Assembly (NCBI RefSeq): GCF_032999765.1
Contig: NZ_CP136051.1
Span: forward strand, 5,722,501 to 5,786,500
Origin: Imperialibacter roseus
GTDB lineage: Bacteria > Bacteroidota > Bacteroidia > Cytophagales > Cyclobacteriaceae
Reading direction: 5' to 3'
Length of the DNA stretch: 64,000 bases
Part shown: one piece after another, positions 7,888 through 16,437 of the stretch
How positions within the stretch are numbered: the stretch's first letter is position 1
Layout: every line of letters starts with the position of its first letter
The notes under the pieces: model-generated
What the model saw: only the letters and a program-made list of their open reading frames with translations
The model's database searches: none
Told to the model about the DNA's origin: nothing
Translations under genes and position numbers: made by a program

Positions 7888-9021
7888 ATGAGACATTTGT
7901 TAAAATTCACATTTGCCCTTTGCCTGATTGGTTTTACTGCCCAGGCACAGGAAGAAGAAATAAATATAGCAGGTTTTCGGTTTCTGGACTACACCAACGA
8001 CCTGCCTGCTGATCTTTTGTCGAGTCGTTCTGCAGTGCTGGTGAGCGTACCACCCAAAAGCAGAGGCACTTCTGAGAGGGGCGACTGGAGGGGTTTTTCA
8101 ACCGAAATGCACCAGGAGTTTCGCAAAATGGGCATTGATGCTGTTGCCTACCTGAATATCGACGACGTGATGGCTGGCACAGATGTAACCGGAGCATTTT
8201 CGGACTTCCTCAACTCCCGTCAGATCAAAAACCTGATTCTCCTGAGCAAGGTGAATCTTAAAATTGCTGGAAAAGAAAGTGAAAGAGTGGTGGTGGTAAT
8301 CACTCCCTACAACGGCACGAAAACCTATATGTCGAACGGTCAGCAGGCCTGGAAAGATCAGGACAAAGACCTTGAAAAGGTGGTGAAAAACCTGGGCAAG
8401 GCGGTTTACAAATCGAAGCAGGAAAACAAGAACTTCCTGATCACGGAAAAGCCCGAGTTCTTTACAGATGTGGATATTATCACAAAAAGGCGGTTCCCAT
8501 CTTTTGCCGGTGACTTGAAAATTGACAAGCTGGCGGTACCCATGTATACCAAGGTGGAAATTCCAGCCGATAAGCCCGGAGGCATTGTCAACAACAATGT
8601 GGAAAAGGAAATACAGAAGTACAACGCTAAAGTAGCGAGCTCCAATAATGTGCTGAAAGGTGCTATGCAGGATTACCCCTTCAAGTATGAGTTGGTGGAA
8701 TATGACGGTGACGACAAGAAGCTGTACAATGCGGGTTATCAGTATGTGCTGCTCAACCTCAACACTACCGGGTACACCATCAGGGAGATGCTGAACTATG
8801 AGGTGGACAAGAATGAAACCGACTACATTACCATGAAGACCAGCAATGGGAAGGCCATTCTGAGAACTATTCCTGTGAATGCCCCGGTGTATAAATTTTA
8901 TGTGAAGCACCTGGTGACGGGCGATGTGTACCTGGGCACGAAGTGGGATGCTGATGAAACAATGGACGAGGCGCTGAGCAATTATATCCAGAATTTTAAA
9001 GATGAGCTGAAGATCAGGTAG
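7888..9021 (+). CDS. Exported protein of unknown function
   Basis: I take the ATG at 7888, which begins a Sec signal peptide (MRHLLKFTFALCLIGFTAQAQ); frames further upstream are not signal-like. The 377-residue product has no domain I recognise. It starts FRFLDYTNDLPADLLSSRSAVLVSVP, includes a segment that could be a Rossmann-like strand-helix (VDAVAYLN-like, FSDFLNSRQIKNLILLSKVNLKI), and contains KPEFFTDVDIITKRRFPSFAGDL in the middle. It ends with VYLGTKWDADETMDEALSNYIQNFK. Location is likely periplasmic. It is divergent from the M28 gene and followed by a strong bidirectional terminator. Confidence 0.8.
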   Translation: MRHLLKFTFALCLIGFTAQAQEEEINIAGFRFLDYTNDLPADLLSSRSAVLVSVPPKSRGTSERGDWRGFSTEMHQEFRKMGIDAVAYLNIDDVMAGTDVTGAFSDFLNSRQIKNLILLSKVNLKIAGKESERVVVVITPYNGTKTYMSNGQQAWKDQDKDLEKVVKNLGKAVYKSKQENKNFLITEKPEFFTDVDIITKRRFPSFAGDLKIDKLAVPMYTKVEIPADKPGGIVNNNVEKEIQKYNAKVASSNNVLKGAMQDYPFKYELVEYDGDDKKLYNAGYQYVLLNLNTTGYTIREMLNYEVDKNETDYITMKTSNGKAILRTIPVNAPVYKFYVKHLVTGDVYLGTKWDADETMDEALSNYIQNFKDELKIR

Positions 9022-9092
9022 GTTTTTAGGATTGCAATGGGCTGCACCCATTGCAAGTGAATATCACCCCTTCAGAGCTTGGGCTGGTAAAG

Positions 9093-9129
9093 AAAAAAGG
9101 CCCTGACGTCGAGCGTCAGGGCCTTTTTT
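9093..9129. terminator. Bidirectional intrinsic terminator
   Basis: Perfect 10-bp arms GGCCCTGACG (9099-9108) and CGTCAGGGCC (9114-9123) flank a five-base loop, with six A's before and six T's after. It therefore works on both strands and separates the converging 7888-9021 and M1 peptidase genes. Confidence 0.92.
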
Positions 9130-9209
9130 AATGCACACTGGGGCTAGGCAAGCTATAATCTATTTTTGTCGTGCCACCAGCCTGGCTATCGCCTTCGCTG
9201 TGGGCACGA

Positions 9210-11441
9210 CTATTTCGAGCCGTCTTTGAATTTGTCAAACCTGCTCTTACTGTCTACCCTTGGATACACATTGTTGCTTTGCTGAATGTCAGGAATCTCG
9301 TTTTTAGGGTCCAGCTTGATGCCAATTACCTGCTTGTCTTTAGCAAACACCTTGGTTACCTGCTGTTCGTTGAGTCTCCATATTTCTGCCGGAATCTTCT
9401 CCACCTCTTTGGTACCGTCGGCATAAGACCACTCGATGATGATAGGCATCATCAGCCCTCCTTCATTTTTGAAAGTGACCTCATAGAAGTTCTTTTCAGC
9501 ATTTCTTTTCTGGATGGCTTTATCGTCGACGGCGTTTTTGAACTCGCCGTATTCCGAGCTTTTGGTGTTAGCCATGGTGAACGGTTTTGGCGCAGCAAGG
9601 CCATTTTCTACTGAAGCATCACCTCCTCCAAGTGTGCCATCACCACTTACTTTTACCTGATTTTCGAAGCCTTTGGCGTCAATGTTCATCTTGTACCAGG
9701 TCACTTTATCCACAGCTATGTCGCAGGCATCCACACTATAAAACCAGCCTTTCCAAAACCAGTCAAGATCTACAGCCGAAGCGTCTTCCATCGTTCTGAA
9801 GAAGTCGGCAGGTGAGGGGTGCTTAAATGCCCATCGCTGCGCATATTCTTTGAAGGCTGCATCGAAAAGCTCGGGGCCCATTACTGTTTCACGCAATAGT
9901 ACGAGACCAGCTGACGGCTTGCCGTACGCTTCGTAGCCCAAGGATCTTCCGTTTTCAGGGTTGGTCATGATGGGGCGAAGGTTGTTTTTGTCTCCCTTCA
10001 TATAATTTACAACTCCCGCAGGCGTACCCCAGGTGGTATCAAAGGAAGAATAGTTTTCAACGATTGTTTGATGCTCAAGAAAAGTGTTGATACCCTCATC
10101 CATCCAGGCCCACTGGCGTTCGTCGTTGTTAATGATCATCGGGAAATAGTTGTGCCCAACCTCATGCACAATTACGCCTACCATGCCTTCAAGTGTCCTT
10201 TGCGAATAAGTGCCATCGGGGTTCGGACGGCCAAAGTTGAAGCAAATCATTGGGTACTCCATGCCAATGGAAGCTGTATGAATCGACTGAGCTACAGGAT
10301 AAGGATAGTCGATGGTGTATTTCGAATAGGTCTTCAATGTGTTTACCACTGCTTTAGTTGACTCTTTTTCCCAAAGTGGATTTCCTTCTTTTGGATAAAA
10401 GCTCATTGCCAACGGTGTATTGTTTTCGAACTTCACAGCCTGAGCATCCCAGATAAACTTGCGGGAAGAAACAAAGGCAAAGTCACGCACGTTTTCCGCC
10501 TTATAAACCCACGTCTTCGTTCCTTTTGCCCGGGATTTTTCGTTTTGAATAGCCTCCTCCTGTGTAATGATGATCACCGGTTTGTCGAAGCTTTTCTTTG
10601 CCTTCTCAAAACGTTCCAATTGCGTAGCGGTAAGCACTTCCTTTGGGTTCTGCAAAACGCCTGTTGAAGCCACCACATGATCAGCCGCAGTAGTGATACG
10701 CACGGTGTAGTCACCAAAAGCAAGGGCAAACTCACCAGACCCAAGGAACTGCTTATTTTGCCAGCCATTCACGTCGTCGTACACCGCCATGCGTGGAAAC
10801 CACTGGGCAATCGTGTACAAATAGTTGCCATCCTTAGGGAAATATTCATAGCCGGAGCGGCCGCCCAGCTGCATACGGTCGTTGATGGTGTATGACCAGG
10901 CCACTTTGAAAGAAACTTCAGCGCCCGACTTGAGCGGCTGCGGAAGATCTACCCGCATCATGGTTTTGTTGATGGTATAGGGAATGGCTTTGCCGTCTAC
11001 CGTCTTAACAGAGGCGATTTTGAAGCCTCCATCGAAGTCCTGATCTCTGGTGATCCGCTGCTGTAGCGACTTGCCCGAAATGGTGTCAGGCATGCTGCTG
11101 GAAGACACCAGCGGAGTGTTGGAGTCCTTCGCCCTCATGTTCTGGTCGAGTTGCAACCAAAGATACTTGAGCTGGTCAGGTGACTGGTTGTGATAAGTGA
11201 TTGTTTCTTCACCAGTCACCGACTGGTTGTTGTCGTTAAGGGTTACCGAAATATCGTAGTCGGCTTTTTGCTGCCAGTACTCCCGTCCGGGAGCTCCTGA
11301 GGCAGTTCGGTACGTATTTGGCGTGGGCAGCATGGTGCCCATTTGCTCAAACTTTTGGCCCCACTCTCCCTGGGCGTTAACATTTTCTGCTGTGATGATG
11401 CCCGCTGCAATGGCCAGGCAACTTAAAAGAATCCTTTTCAT
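9210..11441 (-). CDS. Exported M1 family metallopeptidase (first of two tandem paralogs)
   Basis: This is an aminopeptidase N-like zinc metallopeptidase with a signal peptide (MKRILLSCLAIAAGIITAENVNAQ). The zinc motif HEVGH is at about residues 426-430 with the third ligand Glu449 in WMDEGINTF, the HExxH-x18-E arrangement of the M1 family. An upstream GMEYP corresponds to the exopeptidase GxMEN-like substrate loop. The C-terminal part ends in KSRFDKFKDGSK without a T9SS signal I can recognise. The product is about 743 residues. An ATG six bases upstream is equally possible. It is very similar along its full length to the next gene upstream, so the pair arose by tandem duplication. Confidence 0.93.
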   Translation of the reverse strand: MKRILLSCLAIAAGIITAENVNAQGEWGQKFEQMGTMLPTPNTYRTASGAPGREYWQQKADYDISVTLNDNNQSVTGEETITYHNQSPDQLKYLWLQLDQNMRAKDSNTPLVSSSSMPDTISGKSLQQRITRDQDFDGGFKIASVKTVDGKAIPYTINKTMMRVDLPQPLKSGAEVSFKVAWSYTINDRMQLGGRSGYEYFPKDGNYLYTIAQWFPRMAVYDDVNGWQNKQFLGSGEFALAFGDYTVRITTAADHVVASTGVLQNPKEVLTATQLERFEKAKKSFDKPVIIITQEEAIQNEKSRAKGTKTWVYKAENVRDFAFVSSRKFIWDAQAVKFENNTPLAMSFYPKEGNPLWEKESTKAVVNTLKTYSKYTIDYPYPVAQSIHTASIGMEYPMICFNFGRPNPDGTYSQRTLEGMVGVIVHEVGHNYFPMIINNDERQWAWMDEGINTFLEHQTIVENYSSFDTTWGTPAGVVNYMKGDKNNLRPIMTNPENGRSLGYEAYGKPSAGLVLLRETVMGPELFDAAFKEYAQRWAFKHPSPADFFRTMEDASAVDLDWFWKGWFYSVDACDIAVDKVTWYKMNIDAKGFENQVKVSGDGTLGGGDASVENGLAAPKPFTMANTKSSEYGEFKNAVDDKAIQKRNAEKNFYEVTFKNEGGLMMPIIIEWSYADGTKEVEKIPAEIWRLNEQQVTKVFAKDKQVIGIKLDPKNEIPDIQQSNNVYPRVDSKSRFDKFKDGSK

Positions 11442-11501
11442 AAACATTGAGTATTTGATAATCAGTCTTTGGGTTTTTGTCGTTCATTTTTCTACCAAAT
11501 A

Positions 11502-11526
11502 AGCCCGGAAAACACTTTCCCGGGCT
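11502..11526. terminator. Hairpin between the two M1 peptidase genes
   Basis: Arms AGCCCGG (11502-11508) and CCGGGCT (11520-11526) can be extended by A-T pairs with a one-base bulge. On the minus strand it is followed by a short, interrupted T-run. It may attenuate or process the transcript between the paralogs rather than terminate it fully. Confidence 0.5.
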
Positions 11527-11557
11527 CACTTACAGTATGTTTTACTTTTCTATTTTC

Positions 11558-13777
11558 TTAGTTCTTCTTTTCCTTGAACTGGTCAAAGCGGGTTTTTACA
11601 TCCTGGCGAGGGAACACATTATTGTCCAGCTCCACATCGGCTGTTTCTTTGTCCGGATCAAGCTGAATATTTACCACTTCCTTGTTTTTGGCAAACACCT
11701 TGGTCACTTCGTGCTCATTGTGTCTCCAGATTTCGGCAGGGATATACTCCTTTTCTTTGGTGCCGTCGGCGTAAGTCCATTCAATAATAACGGGAGTTAC
11801 AAGGCCGCCAGCATTTTTCAGGGTCAATTCATAAAAATTGGTGTTGATATGCTTTTGCTTAATCGCCTCATCATCCACTTTGTTCATAAACTCTCTGTAT
11901 GAGTCGTCGGAAGTGCCGCTGAACACGAAAGTCTCTGCAGCCTCCTGAAAGTTCGTGGCTGGCGCTTTCTTGCCATCGGCTCCCATCACTTCGCCTGAAG
12001 CCGTTACCTGGTTTTCGAAGCCTTTTTCGTTGGTGGCCATTTTGTACCACTTCACATTATCAACCGCCACGTCCACATGGTCCGTCGTGTAAAACCAGCC
12101 TCTCCAAAACCAGTCGAGGTCCATGGCCGAAGCGTCTTCCATTGTGCGAAAAAAGTCGGCGGGTGATGGATGCTTGAATGCCCACCTGTCTGCGTATTCT
12201 TTGAAAGCATAGTCGAAAAGCTCGGGGCCCATAATGGTTTCCCTTAATACGCTGAGCGCTGCAGCAGGCTTTGCGTAGGCATTGTTGCCGAACTGGAGGA
12301 TTTGCTCAGAGTTGGTCATGATCGGGCGAATGCCCTCTTTATCACCTTTCATGTAGTCGACAATGCAGGCAGCGCAACCACGGCGGATTGGCATGTCAGG
12401 GTAATGCTCTTTTTGCGTAAGCGACTGCACAAAAGTATTCAGGCCTTCGTCCATCCAGGTCCACTGACGTTCGTCGGAGTTGATGATCATTGGGAAGAAG
12501 TTGTGCCCTACCTCGTGCACAATCACGCCGATCATGCCCCACTTTTTCTGGTCTGTGTAGCTGCCATCTGGATCAGGGCGGCCAAAGTTGAAGCAGATCA
12601 TTGGGTATTCCATACCGATGGAAGCCGCATGCACGGAAATCGCTTTGGGATAAGGATAGTCAATAGTATGCTTTGAATAGGTAATTAACGTGTTAGCCAC
12701 AGCTCTTGTCGACTCCTTCTCCCATAGCGGGTTGCCTTCTTTGGGGTAGTAGCTCATAGCAAGTGGCGTTTTTCCATTGATATCAACCGCCATGGCATCC
12801 CAAATGAACTTTCTGGAAGTAGCAAAGGCTACGTCACGCACATTTTCAGCTTTGAATGTCCAGGTTTTCTTTTCTTTCGACTTTGTCTTCTCAGCCTTTT
12901 CTGCTTCCTTCTGAGTAACAATAATCACTGGCTTATCGAAGGTGGTTTTCGCCTTTTCGAAGCGCTGAAGCTGCTCTTGCGTGAGCACCTGAGAGGCATT
13001 TTGCAGCGTACCTGTTGCGCCCAGAATATGATCGGCAGGCACAGTTACACTAAAAGTGAAGTCTCCGAAAGGCAGCGTAAACTCGCCTCTACCCAAAAAC
13101 TGCTTATTCTGCCAGCCATTCACGTCATCGTATACCGCCATTCTGGGGTAAAACTGTGCGACGGTATAAACGTAGTTTCCATCCTTCGGAAAGTACTCAT
13201 AACCTGAACGGGGACCTTCGAGCATCCGGTCATTGATATTGTAGGACCAGGCGATTTTGAATGAAACCTTTCCTCCCGGTTCCAGGGCTTTGGGCAAATC
13301 CACCCTCATCATGGTTTGGTTGATGGTGTATTTGAGGCCCTTGTCCGACATGTCTTTTACATAGGCAATCTTGAAGCCCCCATCGTAGTCAGCGTCATTT
13401 ATCATAGTCTGCAATGCTTTCCCTGAAACAGAATCAGACATTGCCGTGGTAGTAACCAGGGGAGTGTTTGACGATTTGGCCCTCATGTTCTGGTCCAACT
13501 GCACCCACAGGTACGAAAGGCGATCAGGCGACAAGTTGTGATAGGTGATGGTTTCGGTGCCGGTAATACTCTGATTGTTGTCGTTCAGCTCAACTGAAAT
13601 ATCGTAGTCCGCTTTTTGTTGCCAGTAGTCTTTTCCGGGTGCGCCGGAGGCGGTACGATAGCTATTGGGAGTGGGCAGCATTGTGCCAAGCTGCTCAAAT
13701 TTCTGGCCCCATTCTCCCTGGGCTTTTACTAAATAACTTGTGCAAAGGGTCAATGCTACAATGAGTAGTTTCTTCAT
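11558..13777 (-). CDS. Exported M1 family metallopeptidase (second paralog)
   Basis: The product (739 residues from the ATG at 13777, MKKLLIVALTLCTSYLVKAQ) is an M1 zinc peptidase with HEVGHNFFPMI and the downstream zinc ligand in WMDEGLNTF, and the substrate-loop sequence GMEYPM. The mature N-terminus (GEWGQKFEQLGTMLPTP) is almost the same as in the downstream paralog, and similarity runs to the C-terminus (VDSK/DVKTRFDQF). The main differences are around the metal site's downstream insert (CAACIVDYM here versus PAGVVNYM there) and in the C-terminal loop. A start at 13798 would overlap the end of the HupE-like gene and spoil the signal peptide. Confidence 0.93.
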   Translation of the reverse strand: MKKLLIVALTLCTSYLVKAQGEWGQKFEQLGTMLPTPNSYRTASGAPGKDYWQQKADYDISVELNDNNQSITGTETITYHNLSPDRLSYLWVQLDQNMRAKSSNTPLVTTTAMSDSVSGKALQTMINDADYDGGFKIAYVKDMSDKGLKYTINQTMMRVDLPKALEPGGKVSFKIAWSYNINDRMLEGPRSGYEYFPKDGNYVYTVAQFYPRMAVYDDVNGWQNKQFLGRGEFTLPFGDFTFSVTVPADHILGATGTLQNASQVLTQEQLQRFEKAKTTFDKPVIIVTQKEAEKAEKTKSKEKKTWTFKAENVRDVAFATSRKFIWDAMAVDINGKTPLAMSYYPKEGNPLWEKESTRAVANTLITYSKHTIDYPYPKAISVHAASIGMEYPMICFNFGRPDPDGSYTDQKKWGMIGVIVHEVGHNFFPMIINSDERQWTWMDEGLNTFVQSLTQKEHYPDMPIRRGCAACIVDYMKGDKEGIRPIMTNSEQILQFGNNAYAKPAAALSVLRETIMGPELFDYAFKEYADRWAFKHPSPADFFRTMEDASAMDLDWFWRGWFYTTDHVDVAVDNVKWYKMATNEKGFENQVTASGEVMGADGKKAPATNFQEAAETFVFSGTSDDSYREFMNKVDDEAIKQKHINTNFYELTLKNAGGLVTPVIIEWTYADGTKEKEYIPAEIWRHNEHEVTKVFAKNKEVVNIQLDPDKETADVELDNNVFPRQDVKTRFDQFKEKKN

Positions 13778-13791
13778 ATCAGTTTCACTTT

Positions 13792-14376
13792 TTACCAAAA
13801 TTTACTTTCTATAATCATTGTTAGTGATATGCCCGCCACAGCCGACGAAATCACCAAAATCCAGTCTCTTTTCTTTACGCTTCCCAAAGACATAAAAAGG
13901 AATGCTGCCACCATCACTGCCAAAACGATCACAATCTGACCCACCTCAAGGCCCAAATTGAAGGCGAGAAGCTGTGTGACAATGGATTCGTCTTTGCCCA
14001 GCAGGCTTTTTAGGTAGTTAGAAAAACCCATGCCGTGAATGAGTCCGAAAAACGCCGCAAACCAATAGTTGAGTTTCACACTTTTGTTGCTCACTTCAGC
14101 GTCTTTTTTGTAAATATTGGCCGCTGCCGTTACAAATATTGTAATCGGAATGAGAAACTCCACAAGCCCTGAGTCCACCTTGATAATGTCCAGCGTAGAA
14201 AGCGCCAATGTTAACGAATGACCCAAAGTGAAAGCGGTCACTAAAACAAGGACGTTTTTCCACTGTTGGGCCGAATAAATGGCGCACAGGGCAATAACAA
14301 ACAATATGTGGTCGTAACCATTGATATCAAGAATGTGTTCCATTCCTAATCCAAAAAAGAGGCTAAACTCCGACAT
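13792..14376 (-). CDS. HupE/UreJ-like integral membrane protein
   Basis: The product of about 194 residues is highly hydrophobic, with six or so predicted membrane spans (for example VLVLVTAFTLGHSLTLAL, LVEFLIPITIFVTAAANIY, IVIVLAVMVAAFLFMSL). Conserved His/Asp motifs GYDHILFVIAL, FTLGHSLTLAL and GLIHGMGFSNYL are those of the HupE/UreJ_2 family, proposed metal (often nickel or cobalt) permeases, though the substrate here is unknown. The ATG at 14376 (MSEFSLFFGLGMEHI) is preferred; the longer frame begins with TTG. It ends 14 bases before the M1 peptidase start and is divergent from a DUF6702 gene. Confidence 0.88.
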   Translation of the reverse strand: MSEFSLFFGLGMEHILDINGYDHILFVIALCAIYSAQQWKNVLVLVTAFTLGHSLTLALSTLDIIKVDSGLVEFLIPITIFVTAAANIYKKDAEVSNKSVKLNYWFAAFFGLIHGMGFSNYLKSLLGKDESIVTQLLAFNLGLEVGQIVIVLAVMVAAFLFMSLGSVKKRDWILVISSAVAGISLTMIIESKFW

Positions 14377-14454
14377 AGTTTTCTTAAGTTGCTGCCACAA
14401 AAAAGGTTGTAAGTATACATCTTAAATTTTGTACTTGCAGTAAATGTTGTTTCT

Positions 14455-14943
14455 ATGGCAATGATTGTACAGATCTTCCTCATATTCGTTACGTGGTTGG
14501 CTCACCCTTTTCATGTAAGTGTATGTGATGTGGAATTCAATGAAAAAACGAAGTCTCTGGAGATTTCCCAGCGCATTTTTCTTGACGATCTGGAAGAAGC
14601 TTTGAGAAAGAAAAGTGGCTGGACGACGCTGGACGTGGTGAACCCCTCAGATAAAAAGCGGTTTGATGCGCTTATGAAAGAGTTTGTGATAGAAAATCTT
14701 TCAATAGAAATAAATAATAAACCCGTAAAGCTCTCCTATCTCGGCCATGAGCTGGAATCGGATGCTATCTGGTGCTACCTCGAAGTGACCGGCGTGAACA
14801 ATTTGACTACGATAGGGGTTGCAAATAGTGTGCTCATTGACACTTTTCCCGATCAGGTCAACTTGATCCACGTCAAAAAAGAAGGCAAAATACGATCGCT
14901 AAAATTATACAGGGATAACGCAAAGGGTAGTATCAGCTACTAG
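14455..14943 (+). CDS. DUF6702 family protein
   Basis: The 162-residue product starts with a hydrophobic segment (MIVQIFLIFVTWLAHPFHVSV) that is either a signal peptide or anchor. The stretch HPFHVSVCDVEFNEKTKSLEISQRIFLDDLEEAL is typical of DUF6702, small exported proteins of Bacteroidota. Function is unknown. I recall this family commonly lying beside HupE/UreJ and M1 peptidase genes, as here, which suggests a shared envelope role. Next comes an mscS gene 41 bases downstream on the same strand. Confidence 0.8.
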   Translation: MAMIVQIFLIFVTWLAHPFHVSVCDVEFNEKTKSLEISQRIFLDDLEEALRKKSGWTTLDVVNPSDKKRFDALMKEFVIENLSIEINNKPVKLSYLGHELESDAIWCYLEVTGVNNLTTIGVANSVLIDTFPDQVNLIHVKKEGKIRSLKLYRDNAKGSISY

Positions 14944-14984
14944 TTCTCCCGCTAATCTAAATTAATAATCACGTAAATTCTATT

Positions 14985-15803
14985 ATGGACAAATTGGATC
15001 AATACCAGGAAGGTCTCATTCAACTATTATTTGACTACGCTCCCAAGCTAGTGGCTGCCATCGTCATTCTTATCATTGGCTTTTATCTCATTGGCTTTTT
15101 CACCCGGTCTCTAAAAAAGCTAATGAAGAAAAGGGACGTCGATCCAACTCTCATTCCTTTCCTTTCCAATATTTTTAATGTCGTCCTGAAGGCCATGGTG
15201 CTCATTTCGGTGGCTTCCATGGTGGGTATTCAAACGACTAGCTTTGTGGCCGTTATAGGCGCCGCAGGTTTGGCAATTGGCCTGGCCATGCAAGGCAGCC
15301 TTTCCAACTTTGCCGGTGGTGTTTTGATCATCATGTTTCGCCCCTACAGGGTGGGCGATTTTGTCGAAATGCAAGGGCAGGCAGGCACCGTGAACGCTAT
15401 CCAAATTCTCTACACAGTGCTCAAGTCACCAGACAACAAAACAATTGTTATTCCCAACAGTGCCGTAATGGGAGGCACCATTACCAATTATTCAGTGGAA
15501 GACAATAGAAGGCTTGACCTCGTTTTCGGCGTGAGCTATTCAGATGACATCAAAAAGGTAAAAGAATTGCTTACTCAAATGGCGATGGATGATGAAAGAG
15601 TAATCAAAGATCCGGCACCGTTTATTGCCATTAAAGAAATGGCCGACAGCTCTGTAAATTTCCTTTTCAGGGTATGGGTGAAGAAAGAGGACTACTGGCC
15701 AATGACATTTGATATGCAGGAACGGGTGAAAAGCACGTTCGACAAAGAAGGTATTTCTATTCCGTTTCCTCAGAGGGACGTTCACCTTTTTCAGCAGAAA
15801 TAA
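14985..15803 (+). CDS. mscS: Small-conductance mechanosensitive channel
   Basis: The 272-residue protein is an MscS-type channel that opens under membrane tension to release solutes in hypo-osmotic shock. It has three N-terminal membrane helices, the third being the Gly/Ala-rich pore helix (IGAAGLAIGLAMQGSLSNFAGGVLI, about residues 92-117), followed by the beta domain motif FRPYRVGDFVEM and IPNSAVMGGTITNYS, and the C-terminal alpha/beta vestibule domain. Length is near that of E. coli MscS (286). Its last 47 bases overlap the convergent 2H phosphoesterase gene. Confidence 0.95.
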   Translation: MDKLDQYQEGLIQLLFDYAPKLVAAIVILIIGFYLIGFFTRSLKKLMKKRDVDPTLIPFLSNIFNVVLKAMVLISVASMVGIQTTSFVAVIGAAGLAIGLAMQGSLSNFAGGVLIIMFRPYRVGDFVEMQGQAGTVNAIQILYTVLKSPDNKTIVIPNSAVMGGTITNYSVEDNRRLDLVFGVSYSDDIKKVKELLTQMAMDDERVIKDPAPFIAIKEMADSSVNFLFRVWVKKEDYWPMTFDMQERVKSTFDKEGISIPFPQRDVHLFQQK

Positions 15804-16368
15804 AGTTGCCAAAGGGTAGCTCCTGGAAAATATCCCAGGTGCTGCCATTGTGCTTGAGCAAACAAATATTGTCAACAAGAAATGAAGCCTTCAGTGGCTT
15901 GTTTTCAAATTCCTGCCAAGCCTCGTGAAAGCGAGGCTTTTTTAAATCTCTAAAAGCGAGTGTGATGTGCGGGTGAAAACCTCTGCCCTGATAGTCGGCA
16001 TTGAACAAATTGAGCGATAAGCGCATAGCTCGGGCCACTGTTTTCTGTAAATCGTGTAATTGAGGCGATTCAACCGGCTCAGCATAGATCACTCTCGGAG
16101 GAAAAGCTGCAAATCCCTTCAATGCCACCTCAAACGGGGTCAGCGGCAAACAGCATTCTTCCAGCGCACTAAGAAGCTTTTTCTCCTTGCTCTCCCGCCA
16201 TTTAAAGGGCATGTGCAACGTAATGTGCGGTGGAGAATTAAGCGATTTGGAAGAATTATATTTATCCCTGAAGTACTCTTTCAGTTGGTGAAGTTCCGCC
16301 CCCAACGGCTCCGGCGGCACCACTGCCACAAAGTACAATTTCTCATCCCGAAGTAGGTTTTTTACCAT
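15757..16368 (-). CDS. 2H phosphoesterase (2'-5' RNA ligase / RNA 2',3'-cyclic phosphodiesterase family)
   Basis: The 203-residue product has the two HxTx motifs of the 2H superfamily, HITLHMPF (near residue 48) and HITLAF (near residue 138), within PPHITLHM and GFHPHITLAFRD. Such cytoplasmic enzymes hydrolyse 2',3'-cyclic phosphates of RNA or ligate 2'-5' bonds in vitro; the natural substrate is often unknown. I chose the ATG at 16368 (MVKNLLRDEKLYFVAVVPP), since upstream codons add an unlike sequence. The C-terminal codons overlap the 3' end of mscS, transcribed from the other strand. Confidence 0.88.
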   Translation of the reverse strand: MVKNLLRDEKLYFVAVVPPEPLGAELHQLKEYFRDKYNSSKSLNSPPHITLHMPFKWRESKEKKLLSALEECCLPLTPFEVALKGFAAFPPRVIYAEPVESPQLHDLQKTVARAMRLSLNLFNADYQGRGFHPHITLAFRDLKKPRFHEAWQEFENKPLKASFLVDNICLLKHNGSTWDIFQELPFGNFISAEKGERPSEETE

Positions 16369-16437
16369 TAAGCACTTAATAATTACTGAATTAGAGATTA
16401 AGCTATATTTTAGCAAATCTTTCGAAAACCATTCATT

